Assembly: GCA_030549205.1 (NCBI GenBank)
Contig: JAUKTV010000009.1
Coordinates: 124,001-188,000 of the forward strand
DNA from: Apiosordaria backusii
Taxonomy: Eukaryota; Ascomycota; Sordariomycetes; Sordariales; Lasiosphaeriaceae
Reading direction: 5' to 3'
DNA length: 64,000 nt
Positions within the stretch are counted from its first letter, which is position 1. Each line of letters begins with the position of its first letter. Under the pieces are notes generated by a model that saw nothing but the letters and a program-made list of their open reading frames with translations, searched no databases and was not told the origin of the DNA. The position numbers and the translations under genes were made by a program. Shown piece after piece: positions 34,471 through 45,300 of the stretch.

Positions 34471-37400
34471 GAGGGGCCCGATTCGTAGGGTGGTTGTTGC
34501 TAGATGCTAGAAAGGCCTTCGATTTCCCTCCCAAATGTGGATGTCTCGCGGTTCGTGCAGTCCTGATATATCGAGGCAGTCTTCGTTTCGGCCAGATCCG
34601 GTCTCGCCAAGTCAGAAGGTCCTTCTGCCGTGTCGTCGAACTTCTGTAGATAATAGCCGGCCCAGCCTCTCGGTCCCGCTGGCCACGTCAAATCAACTTC
34701 TCCACACCGACACTTTGAGCCGCTCTCCAACGACACGTCGACTGAAAAAATAACGGGCTGTGATATAAGGATGCCGGTAATTCACTGGAAATAAGACCGC
34801 CCACTATTAACGTCCTTCTCTCCCTTTTATCGACTGTTGCTACCGCTGGGTGGCGGAAATCTGCAGAACTTGGACTTGCAGGAGGCAGGCCGCGGCGGAA
34901 GGGCTGCTTATGAGAAGCTGAGTTATATGAGATTTGGTGTGTGTGGAATACTCGACTGGTCGGCCAGTGAGAGCGCTGATGGGATAGGAGGATGGTTCTC
35001 AACTGCACCAGAGTATGTGCAGTATCACGTCATCCACTTTGGAAGGTCTCTTGTGAGGTCAGAAAGCAAAGGAGGAAGTTGGAAAAGAAATCGAGAAAGG
35101 GTACGAGGGCAGGACACCACCAAGTTTTGGGGCTGTTCTGTGGCTTCTCAGCTCCCGTCACTTGACAAAGCGAGCACGAGGGCGAACCGAGCTTGACCAG
35201 CCTAGCAATGGCAGTACGGGACCCTGGACCAAAGCACCATGCTCGGGAGCACGCCGGGAGTAGTACATGTCGGAAACGAGGTCAAGGGGGTAGGGGGGTG
35301 GATACAAGGTGCACTTTTCCCCCTAGTGCTCCCTAAAACCTAACCTTTAGGCGGACTACCATCTGTGCTTGCTTGGACATGGGAGGCGAAGGGATCCTGG
35401 ACGGTTTTCAAGATGGGACGTACAAGCCCAAAACCTTCCGCGAAAGGCAACCTCTCGCACGGGACTGCTGGCCGGCACAGCAAGACAGGGTCAAGAGCGG
35501 GAAAAAAGGAGGCCATGGCCATGGCCTATCCGAGGCTACCGACTGTTGGACAATGAAAGGCTTGGTCATATTCATGTCATTCCTGCTTCCCACTGTGGCA
35601 GCCCGAAGACCAAGTGGCTTGAAGAGGCAGCTGGAAGCAGCCCCAAGCGTGGGCCCAACGAAAAAGTCGAAGGGAGCCGGCCATCAGCTGGGGATACCCA
35701 CTGAGCATCAGGAATCGACTGTCTTGGGGAGTTGGGAGCGGGATGGCGAAGGCAGCAAGGACCCAGGAGGGGGTCCTTTGGCCGCGTATGTACGTAGCAA
35801 TCTTGTTGAATAATAAGCAAAGACGAGACATTAACTACCTAGGTCATAGTAGTGTGAGATCAGTGAGGTCAGAGAGACAAGGGAGTGCTGCAGACCATAA
35901 CATGCAGCGTAGTAAACGGCTGGTACGTGGCCAGGGAAAAGTAGTGAGCTATTCTTAGTATATAGGGACCACGTTTTAATTCTGCAGTGATCCAATTCAT
36001 TAGCTCTCAGGCTTACCGATCTTGGGGCCCATGGTAACGTGCCGTCGAAGCAGAGTCGCAGTTGAGCGCCGGCTTTGGTGATCGAGCAGGTGGAGGTAGT
36101 GTTGTAGTGGGACGCCCAGAAAGCCAACCCAAGTAGCGGTAGGGAGGCTGGTCCTGGGAGGAGGGGCACACCTACACCGACCTGTGCCGAGCTGCTACAC
36201 CACACCAAGGAGACACAGGATCGTGTTGCTGGTAAACGACGAGCTAAGATCTCTGAAGACCAAAGTGAGCCCCAAGAATTTCCAGAAATATCCATGTCCC
36301 AAGGATTGTGACGGCATGGGGCGCCAACAAGCTGAGAAGCCGCCTATCATGCGAAACGATCAATAGCGCACAGAAGTATTAACCAGATTTCGTACAAAGA
36401 TCGTAGGCGAGGAGGGAGCTGCGGAACGGCAAACAAGCGAGATGGGTAGCCTTCACCTGCTACGGAGAAAATATACATGTACGTACCCCATGAGCGGTGA
36501 CTCGGGCGGGATGGACGTGGGGATAGGGGACTCCAAAGTACCACATAGAGCATGGATACAAAACGCCCGGGCTGCGAGGTTGCACAGGAAGAGAGTGATG
36601 AGGGGAAATGTGAGACCGAACAGACCGCAGGAAGCAACGGTGCTGGACGGTTGTGAAGGGTCCTTTTTGAATCCGTGAATCCCTCGAAACTCGAAACCAA
36701 ACGTCGATTGGTGATCAGTGTTTTGGCGGCAGGGAGCACACAGGCGAGGCAAGCAGCAAGGCAGGTGTGTATCCTGTGACAGGATGTAAAAACCGGCCGT
36801 GACTGGCGGAACACAGACAGTCGATGATGCGTTGCGATGTGATGCTGAGCGGGACGAAACACCAAGCAAGTCCTAGTGGTCCTTTGCCAGTCGGTTTGGT
36901 TTCTGACCTGTTTGGTGGATGTGCGTGACATAGATGAAAAGACCTCCGTTTAATCAATCCTATCCAGTCGGGGCTTGACGTTTCTGTTGGTCGAGCTGGT
37001 CACTCGTGCCGCGAGGAGCCAGTCCGGCCATCGAATGCGGAAGGCCCTCCGATCCTGAGCAGTGAGGGGTGTGTCACTCGACAGCAATTGAAATCCAATG
37101 TGATCATAGAAAATGGAAGCGACTGATGAAGCGAAGCGACAAACTCCAACGAAAAAAGATACCAATGTGGGGGCTGTCGGTGAGGTCCGAGCCAGCCCTG
37201 CTGCCCTTGCGAGGTCCCAGGTTCCCCAAAAGACAAGAAAAGCGGGGTGGGGATCGGTCTGGTCGGCCAAGGAATTGTTCCGGAACTTTGGGCCTGACCG
37301 CCTATTATTGGCTACAGACCGACTACCGAATGACTAAGCGTCATGCTCCACCGAAATTTTGGAATATCAACAGCGGGCAGCGAAAATTTGTTTCAGTTTT

Positions 37401-38252
37401 CTTTTCTTCTTTTTTTTTCTTCGTGCGGCGCCACGACCATTTTCAAAACATTACCCGTGTTGCTCGAATCCAGTTCCTTCGGGGATTTCTATGTATTCGC
37501 AGCGTCAGTCGTGGCACAGATAGATGAATTGCACGCCGATCTCTTCTACCAGTCAGCCCACCGAGAAGAACCCTCCCAGGGCTCGGTGGTGGTGTTGAGG
37601 TTGGACATATCTTTTTCCCTGTGGCATTTGCACGTTTACCAAACTCCTATGAGTCGACCTCGATCCACCAAAGCCTCCGGTCCGACTGCCATCGTTACCG
37701 GGCTTTAAATGTGATAGGGGTCGCCTTCAGTCAATGCCGTCTTTGCGGCGGCTATTGTCAACGGGTTTTACCAGGCATTGTGTTAGATGCTCAAACAGTT
37801 TATCCCGTTTCCAATGCCTTACAAGCGACAACCTGGAAGATGACCAGCCATGTGTTTTGAGCTGTCGATCCTATGATTGTTTGTTCCACGGTCCCAGGAA
37901 TGAGGTTGGGAACGACGAACCACCCCTTTCACTCGGAGTGGGTGACGGTGTACTTTATCCATATCTCTTCCACCCGCCACATGTTGTGCACAAGTAAGAT
38001 GGCATCTATACACCACCTATCCAACACCTCCCACATTGGGACAGTAGAGAGGATGGTTTCACAGCTTCTTTCTTATTGGAAGGCCAACAATCAAGCTGCA
38101 TCTACTGAGAGTCATCCCTATAATCCTTAACTCCCCAGCCTCGCTCAAATAGATTGTTCCGCCCGAAAGTCAATGACATTGCTCTCTATCTCAAGCAAAG
38201 GATGCTCCATATTCCCGGCCCCTTACTCAGGCGGACCAATATTGCGTGTGCT
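34471..38252. other. 3.8 kb intergenic stretch, no gene supported
   Basis: No frame in this stretch gives a recognisable protein, and the longest ones overlap on both strands. The left side should contain the promoter of the 2EXR gene and the right end the 3' UTR of the thioredoxin-PITH gene. I find no tRNA, rRNA or transposon ends. Confidence 0.45.
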
Positions 38253-39441
38253 CTATTCATCACTGATCTTCTCGAGCTTGCCCATCTCCCGTTTCTCACC
38301 AGCCTCTCCGATCAGCCGGATGCGGTCCAGCCTGACCTTCTCGCTGTCACCGTCTCCGTTCACTACAAACAACACCAAGCTGTTGATATTCTGGAACTTG
38401 ACATATCGTAGACTGATATTGGCCGTGCCTTCCGAGTTCCAGTCTTGCTCTGAGAGTTCAATGACCTGCGTCGCATTCATGTCCTCGGCCTCGTCAAACC
38501 CAAGATTGTGCGGCTTGTTGCTGAACAGTTTAATAGTTCGGGGCCGCATGGGAACTTCGTCGTCCTCTTCATCATCGTCAGATGGGGGCAGGGAGGTGAT
38601 CTACGGACGCTGAGGTTAGTAGGTTTGTCCATGTATAGGTTCAAACGCCTGTTGAGACATACCTGGAGGGTGTGCAGCTTGATCATGGCCTGGAAGGGTA
38701 AGAAGAGCATGAGCTGTTCATCTGTGTCACTTTCCACCCAGTCTTTTGTGGCTCTCTTGCTTCCCGACAATGCGCTTGGCTCAGAGCTGTCGAGCAAGAT
38801 GCGCACGCTCCCAGTCCCAGTATCAACATTCAAAAGCTCACAGCGGTTGATCTCGACCTGATCCGTGATGTCGGTATAGCCGCGGGGGAGCGCAGCACCT
38901 CTCCATTTCTCGCCGCTACCACTTGCCCCACCAGCAGCATCCCGTCCAGGATTCTCGATAGCCTCTTGGAAATGCGCGCGAATAGTTTCCATCATGGCGG
39001 AGAGTTTGGGCACGTCTGCCCCCTTGACGCGAGAAACTACCTTCCCATTTCGGAAGTAGATGAAGGTTGGTAGAGAGGTGACGTTGTAGGCCTGAGCAAT
39101 CTCCTTCTGGGTTTCCGTGTTGATCTTGATGAAAGCCAAGACGTTTTCATGTGAGAGCTCCTCCGATGCCTTCTCGAAGACGGGTTTGATCGCGTTACAG
39201 GGGCCACACCAGTTGGCATAGACTAGCAACAATCACCTGAGCATTAGCGAGAGTTCAGAATCATGGCGAGAAAATGTCGTTGAGTGGTGTGCGAAAAGAC
39301 ATGTCATGGCGGTTTATGGCGGGGCAGAGATGCGCGAGAACACTCACAATCTGCTACAACCAAAGTGTTGGTCTGCAATATGGCTTGGAACTGTGCCGAA
39401 GAGGAAACCTCGATCGGCTTGGAGTCGTGGGTTGTCGACAT
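38253..39441 (-). CDS. thioredoxin-like protein with C-terminal PITH domain (TXNL1-like)
   Basis: Three exons: 39441-39348, 39222-38663 and 38600-38253 (introns 125 and 62 nt; GTGAGT/TAG and GTATGT/TAG), 333 residues. The N-terminal thioredoxin fold has the active site in DFYANWCGPCNAIKPVFEKA (CGPC) and the cis-Pro in VTSLPTFIYFRNGKVV. A linker rich in Gly and Ala leads to the PITH domain: DITDQVEINRCELLNVDTG, VESDTDEQLMLFLPFQAMIK, KLHTLQITSLPPSDDDEEDD, RPRTIKLFSNKPHNLGFDEA and SLRYVKFQNINSLVLFVV. The human counterpart TXNL1 is a cytosolic redox protein bound to the 26S proteasome; the same partner is likely here by homology. Length and order match the family. It shares a 1.06-kb divergent upstream region with the repeat-protein gene at 40499. 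Confidence 0.95.
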
Positions 39442-40498
39442 GATGGACCACAACGGTGCTGCCTGAGGCGCTCTGCAGACGTTCGATATGGTTAGTGTCG
39501 TTGATGGTCGATGGAAGACTGCGATGACAACAGAGCTCTGCCCCGCGAAGACACCCCTGCAAGGGACCAGCTTATGAATCTAATCCTTGAAGAGAGTTAG
39601 CGCGGGGTCCAGCTCTTGGCGCCTTGTGCAGAAGGCCGGAGAGGACAAAAGAGCCTTCATCCCATCTGTCGGACGGATGGGACACTGGTTTCTTGAACCT
39701 TCCACCTGTCTCATTAAACTGATAACCGCGCACGCCTTATGTAAAATCTTTTCAGACAATAGGCTGATAGACCAGAGTACCTTACTCGTAATACGCGAAG
39801 TTGTAAGCAACTACGATATTCAGGCAAGTATCCAAAGCAGATTGGCAGATCCACGACCAGACCTGTCGCTGACTTCTTATTGTCCAACAACAAAATTGTT
39901 CGTCATCTTATGCTTTCAATGTGGTGCCCTTTTGCCAGCAAAGCTTTTCATTTCAATAGCAAATCTCTTGAGTAAAACTTACATTTACCCCGTTTTGGCG
40001 CAGTGCAGTGATAAGTGAGAGACATGCGTCACAGGGGTTCGTTCCGATTCCAAGCAGGGAAACCCATGTGCTGCACAAACTACGTCATAAGACCACCTTC
40101 ACGAGCACTTTCAAGATGCCCAACCCGGCACCAGACAAGGCCTATGAAGAGGAAGATGACGCGAAATATTCCCTACTAGTAGTCCTTCTCCTCCCGTTGC
40201 CATCTGATTTTTATCTCTACACTAGAGAACCTTACCTCGCACCAAACCCGGCGTGCCTCAGGTCCTCGACTAAACTACCAGAGCAACAGGTCTAACCTTC
40301 TAGTGCCGTTGCTGTGTCCTGTCAACGTCTCTACGCCCTGATCAGCAACATAAAAACCCCCCTTTCCCCAAAAATTACCGTGATCATCAGCATCACTTGG
40401 TAAGCCAGCCCCGTCTACACCCAGCATCTCCCCGAGTCCCTCTTCTAACAACCTCACCAGTCCCATCAACCCATCACAACCAAACCAAACCACCCAAA
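39442..40498. promoter_or_regulatory. divergent promoter region
   Basis: 1.06 kb between outward-facing genes. On the plus-strand side a probable 5' UTR intron lies at 40400-40460 (61 nt: GTAAGC donor, CTAAC branch point, CAG acceptor), 38 bp before the ATG at 40499. No coding sequence is recognised. Confidence 0.45.
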
Positions 40499-42352
40499 AT
40501 GGCCCTCTACGAGCGCGAACGCCGCCACAAAAAATACCTCTACCTCGACCCTCCCCGCCCCGGCCGCCACGAGCGCCGCCGCAAAGTCACCACCATCGTC
40601 CCCGCCCGCGTTCCCACCCCTCCTCCCCCTCCCCCGGTCATCATCCAACCCGCTCCCTTACCGCCTCCCCCGCCTCCTCCAGTCGTCCTGGAACCTCTCC
40701 CTCCCCCTCCGCCGGTGATCCTCGAGCCATGCCCACCCCCTCCACCCCCTCCTCCCCCTCCTCCCCCTCCCATCCCAGCCCCGGTAGTCGAAGAGGACGA
40801 CACAATCGACGTCATCGCCGTCGACGTCGACCCCTCCGAGTCTTCCAAGTCCTCCAAATCCCGGAAATCTCGCCGCAGAAGGAGAGATCGATCGCCAAGA
40901 AGGGAGACAAGAGATCGGGAGGTGATTATCGAGCGGGAGAGGCTCGTTCCGGTGGAGGTCCCCGTGCCGTATCCCGTCGATCGGGAGAGGATAGTGGAGG
41001 TGGAGGTTCCGATGCCGTACCCGGTGGAGAGGGAGAGGGTGGTGGAGGTGGAGGTGCCGGTGCCGTACCCGGTGGAGAAGGAGAAGGTTGTTCAGGTCGA
41101 GGTGCCGGTGCCGTATCCGGTTAAAGTTCCGGTTCCGATGTTACCGCCGCCGAGGGAGAGGTCGGTTAGCCCGCCGCCTAGGCCGAAGAGGGATACGTAT
41201 CGGTATGTGGAGGGGATGGAGAGTAGAATTCCGATGAGGGAGGTTAGAGGGGTTGAAGGGTTGGAAAGCAGGATTCCGACGAGGGAGGTTAGGGGTGTGG
41301 AGGGTTTGGAGAGCAGGGCTCCTACGAGCGGTATTAGGGGTGTGGAGGGGTTGGAAAGTAGGGTTCCTACGGGCGGTATCAGGGGTGTGGAAGGCTTGGA
41401 GAGCAGGGTTCCCACGGGCGGTATCCGAGGTGTTGAGGGATTGGAAAGTAAGGCTCCGACTGGAGGTATCAGAGGAGTTGAGGGGTTGGAGAGTAGGGTG
41501 CCTACTGGGGGTATTAGGGGTGTTGAGGGGCTGGAGAGTAAGGTTCCGACAGGAGGTATCAGGGATGTTGAAGGACTAGAAAGCAGGGTTCCGATAGGTG
41601 GAGTGAGGGGTGTTGAAGGGATGGAGAGCAGAGTTCCCAGAGAAAGCATTAGGGGCGTAGAAGGGATGGAGAGTAGAATCCCAACGGGAGGTGTCAGGGG
41701 TGTTGACGGGATGGAAAGTAGGATCCCAAGAGAGAGTATTAGAGGGGTTGATGGAACGGAAAGTAGGGTCCCGAGAGAGAGCATTAGGGGAGTTGATGGA
41801 ATGGAAAGTAGGGTCCCGAGAGAGAGCATTAGGGGGGTGGATGGAATGGAGAGCAGGGTTCCGAGAGAGAGTATTAGGGGGGTGGATGGAATGGAAAGTA
41901 GGGTTCCAAGAGAGAGAATTAGGGGGGTGGATGGAATGGAGAGCAGGGTTCCGAGAGAGAGTATCAGGGGTGTTGAAGGCATGGAGAGCAGAGTACCTAA
42001 AGGCAGTGTGAGAACACTGAGCAGGAGGAGGGATAAGAGTTGTGATAGTTCGAGTTCGGATGATAGGCAGAGCAGTACTTGTGATGGGGATAGGGTGAGG
42101 GTTGTTGTTGCAGAGAGGGAGAGGATGAGGAGGGGCAGTCCGGGGTCAGGGATGGGATCAGAGAGAGTGTACAGGGATGAGCGACATGGTGGATGTGATT
42201 GTCATCGTTACTACGGACATGGTCGGCATGGGCCGGCGTGTGAACATATTCATATTCACAGTCGAGAGAGGAGTTACGAGAGAGATAGGGATAGCGATGT
42301 TAGCTCTAGGAGGGAGCAGTCTCAGGGACGGCATGGGGATTATAGGTGGTGA
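40499..42352 (+). CDS. repeat protein: polyproline, VEVPVPYPV repeats and eighteen 15-residue repeats
   Basis: A single exon of 617 residues starting MALYERERRHKKYLYLDPPR. Order of parts: a basic N-terminus; a polyproline region (about residues 38-100, runs of up to 13 Pro); an acidic then Ser/Lys/Arg-rich segment (SSKSSKSRKSRRRRRDRSPR); four 16-residue units of the type VEVEVPVPYPVERERV (about residues 150-208); then eighteen 15-residue units of consensus GVEGLESRVPTGGIR or GVDGMESRVPRESIR (about residues 236-505); and a Cys/His- and Arg-rich tail (ERHGGCDCHRYYGHGRHGPA). No enzyme domain is seen. The composition suggests a structural or scaffolding protein. The function is unknown; the unbroken frame through 18 repeats argues that it is translated. 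The start at 40499 is preferred since upstream frame positions lack ATG. Confidence 0.8.
   Translation: MALYERERRHKKYLYLDPPRPGRHERRRKVTTIVPARVPTPPPPPPVIIQPAPLPPPPPPPVVLEPLPPPPPVILEPCPPPPPPPPPPPPPIPAPVVEEDDTIDVIAVDVDPSESSKSSKSRKSRRRRRDRSPRRETRDREVIIERERLVPVEVPVPYPVDRERIVEVEVPMPYPVERERVVEVEVPVPYPVEKEKVVQVEVPVPYPVKVPVPMLPPPRERSVSPPPRPKRDTYRYVEGMESRIPMREVRGVEGLESRIPTREVRGVEGLESRAPTSGIRGVEGLESRVPTGGIRGVEGLESRVPTGGIRGVEGLESKAPTGGIRGVEGLESRVPTGGIRGVEGLESKVPTGGIRDVEGLESRVPIGGVRGVEGMESRVPRESIRGVEGMESRIPTGGVRGVDGMESRIPRESIRGVDGTESRVPRESIRGVDGMESRVPRESIRGVDGMESRVPRESIRGVDGMESRVPRERIRGVDGMESRVPRESIRGVEGMESRVPKGSVRTLSRRRDKSCDSSSSDDRQSSTCDGDRVRVVVAERERMRRGSPGSGMGSERVYRDERHGGCDCHRYYGHGRHGPACEHIHIHSRERSYERDRDSDVSSRREQSQGRHGDYRW
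40946..41122 (+). repeat. 48-bp repeat coding VEVPVPYPV units
   Basis: Three full 48-bp units (40946-40993, 40994-41041, 41042-41089) and a partial one (41090-41122) encode VEVPVPYPV with charged spacers DRERI, ERERV and EKEKV. Confidence 0.85.
41204..42013 (+). repeat. 18 x 45-bp tandem coding repeat
   Basis: Eighteen contiguous 45-bp units without gaps. Units 2-9 are of the GVEGLESRVPTGGIR type, units 10-18 mostly of the GVDGMESRVPRESIR type, so two blocks expanded separately. Invariant in nearly all are Gly4, Glu6, Ser7, Pro10 and Arg15. Neighbouring units 14-17 are nearly identical at DNA level, a sign of recent expansion. The minus strand is also free of stops across the array as a by-product of the 45-bp period. 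Confidence 0.9.
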
Positions 42353-45300
42353 GTAGGCATGAAAATGGTATATGTTTTGATGAGATGGGATTTCCTTTGG
42401 ATTCGAATTCTGGATATGGATCATAATCGGCCGCCGTTCAGTTTGGAACGAATTGGTTCTGTGTAGGGGATATGACTTTTGATTATTTACGGCGATATCT
42501 TATGAGAGTAACGATAATTTTCTTGGTTACGAGCATACATATCTAATTATCTGAAGTTAAAAAGAATGTTCTCTTCAACTGTTGAGCACGAGCTGTATAT
42601 GGTCAAGCCTTCCAATATGTTGCTTCTTCCCGAGTCATTGATTTGCCTGTGTCCATCTACCCACCTGGGAGACCACCAGATTACGTGCATGGGGCCTTCT
42701 TTAATACTATCATGGTGGTTAATGAATAGTGTACGACAAAAGCGTACATGAGTCTCGATGCGATCCATAGGTCCAGTCGCGAGATTACTTGCTACTCAGG
42801 TTAGTTACCATTGAGCTTGTTGGCATGGATAAACTGCCAGTCGACAGAGCAAACCATGAGTTAGAACAGTAAGGTACCTAGCCAGATAGCTTTCTTGTTC
42901 CTTGCCACTGACATGAGCTCTGGGTGTAATGATCTGTGTCGTTAGTTGTCAAACATTGAATGAGATCGAACGCATGTGACTCATGGGGGTATAAGGGTCG
43001 GGTTCGGAAGGAGCTTTCACCTGGGGACGCCCGGAGAAGGGGTAGAATGGCACAGTGGTTTAGAGGGACGCCTTGAAAATCACAGCCATACCCACCTAAC
43101 AGACATGTAGGCTGCACCGCTGGCTCTTCTAACCCTCGGGTTCAAATCCAGATGGGGCGCTGAAGTCTTTTGCTTTTTTAACAAAAAAGAATTTTTTTCC
43201 GTGGTGAGATCGTCACTCTCTGCATGGGATCGATTTCTCAATAGAAGTATACCCAGTAAGCATTTTGCAGACCGACTCTTTACTAATCCTATTCAAAGGA
43301 GTTTTATCAAAACAAAATGACGACCCTGTACAACAATCTTCATGATGGAAACATGCACAGAATAGGTTGAGGAGCGGACGCACACCCAAACTGGAAATTT
43401 ATTGTAATGGTGGATATAAGTGATGAGTCGCTCAAGTCAGGGACGTCTGGAGTCGCTGAAGAGCGTGTAAGAGATGTCAAACCCAAGAAACCTAATTCAA
43501 TTCATATATAAAGCTGTATCCAACTCAGGAACCCTTTATTGGTCTTGTCCTTGAAGTAGTTCACTCCCAAGAGGTGACTAGCAATATGAGATTTCATACT
43601 GTTTCAGCGAGAGCAACAATCAAGTATAAGAAATGGAGTAAACTCGAGTTTCATAGATGAACTGCATGGGAGAGAAGAACAGGCTGACTATCTTCAAGGT
43701 GAACAAAACGACACCTAAGCAAAGTGTGCTGGGAACGGCTCTCTGTTTAATCATGTTCATGTTCCAATTCCGTAACAGGCAACTTTAACATACGGAGCTT
43801 CTCAAACACATAAGACTCGACTACTTACAATTCATATTGACGACACTTACAAATAAAGGTACCTAGGTACCTAATGTAAAGTACTCGACTCGCCTTGTCT
43901 AAACGCGAGGTGACGCGATCATGAAAGAGGGGACTGGTCTCGTCGACGCGCACCTGACGCACCAGCACGTGACCAAACCCCAGCTTCAACCGTTCCTGGT
44001 AATTTTTGGTGCCGATCAACTGCACAGACCAGCATCCTGAAACGATGCCCAAGACTCGACACAACTACACTCCCATCCGTCTGTTGCGTCTGGACAGCTG
44101 ATGTTTCAGGCCTTTTTCTTGTCAAGACCACCAATATCCACGGCATTGATGCCCCGGGAGAGTTGACAAAATGAACCCTTGTCAAATGCTCGACTCGGTC
44201 TTGTCCTCGCGGCCGGGAGCTGGCGAGGTCGCCGACAACCCCCCAGGCACTGGCTGACAGACCATGGATGCCGCATGCCGGCCAGATCCAGAGGCAACAC
44301 AAGATCGTCTTGCCGCCTCCCGACTCACAGATGCGAGTCAAATCGGGTCGTTTGGAGTAAATATTCGATGACCATAGAGTGACTTGCTCGTCCACCCAGG
44401 AAACTCCATCGGTTAGGCTCTGTATCAACCCTGGTCGTCTGATTCCTCAACATCAGATCACCGTTCATGAACTCTGCCGAAGTCAAAGCGACTAATCGAC
44501 GTCTTCAACGCATTTTTTCAAGCCTGGGCAATTTCTTGGAATGCAGAATTCAGATGATGAACGCATCGGCAAACCATGGGCCGGCCACCGGGTCAGCATG
44601 TTGGAACACCAAGGCCTTGATCTACGACTGCCAAAGACACCTTCCAGAAGGCCTCCAGAATATAAAAAGTAACATCATCGCCGTTTTGAAACCTCGACAT
44701 GATGAACCCTGAAGATCATTGCATTTCCTGAAGCATCGACACAAGCGATGTCCGTCTCGATATTCTTTCCGTACTGCGGTTATGTTCTGCAGGTGGCTGA
44801 TGCAGGGCCTCTCAAACTTGGAATGGTGGGGTTAGATTTGCACGCCTAACGACACTTGGTGTCACCGACCAAAGATCTCTCGCAGCCATGGCGGCGGCCC
44901 AAGAAACAACACGAGAAACCCAACACGGCCTGATATTTCGACCGTATTGTTTCTTTTGGAATGTGTTAACACAAACTGCTGAAGGGTTGGATTTGTCCGG
45001 CCCTTGCTGAACATCCACCTCAAACTTCCTGTCAGCTTCGACGTTGGATTTCAGGGGGCTCTAGCCGCGACAAGCAAACCAATCAGAGGGCATCACGGGC
45101 TTCGCAGTCCATGTGAGAAAACAGTCCAACAGCATGCGAAACTTGCACCGAATTAGAGATGACTTGCAGAAACAAATCGATTCCTCGAGGCATCCAATTG
45201 CGGTCAAAAGCCGTTACGCCAGCTGAGAGGCTCTTGATTGCGACATGGACGAGGACAAGATACCCCAGCCAATTCCGCGATGCCACATCACGCACGCAAC

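Noticed and set aside
36347..36931. 194-codon minus-strand frame
   Set aside because: Overlaps other frames on both strands in a region without splice-consistent coding sequence; no recognised motif.
41092..41982. 296-codon minus-strand frame made of repeats such as LSIPSTPLILSLGTL
   Set aside because: It is the complement of the 45-bp coding array; the 45-bp period keeps all units stop-free on this strand. The plus strand has the proper start, flanking domains and composition.
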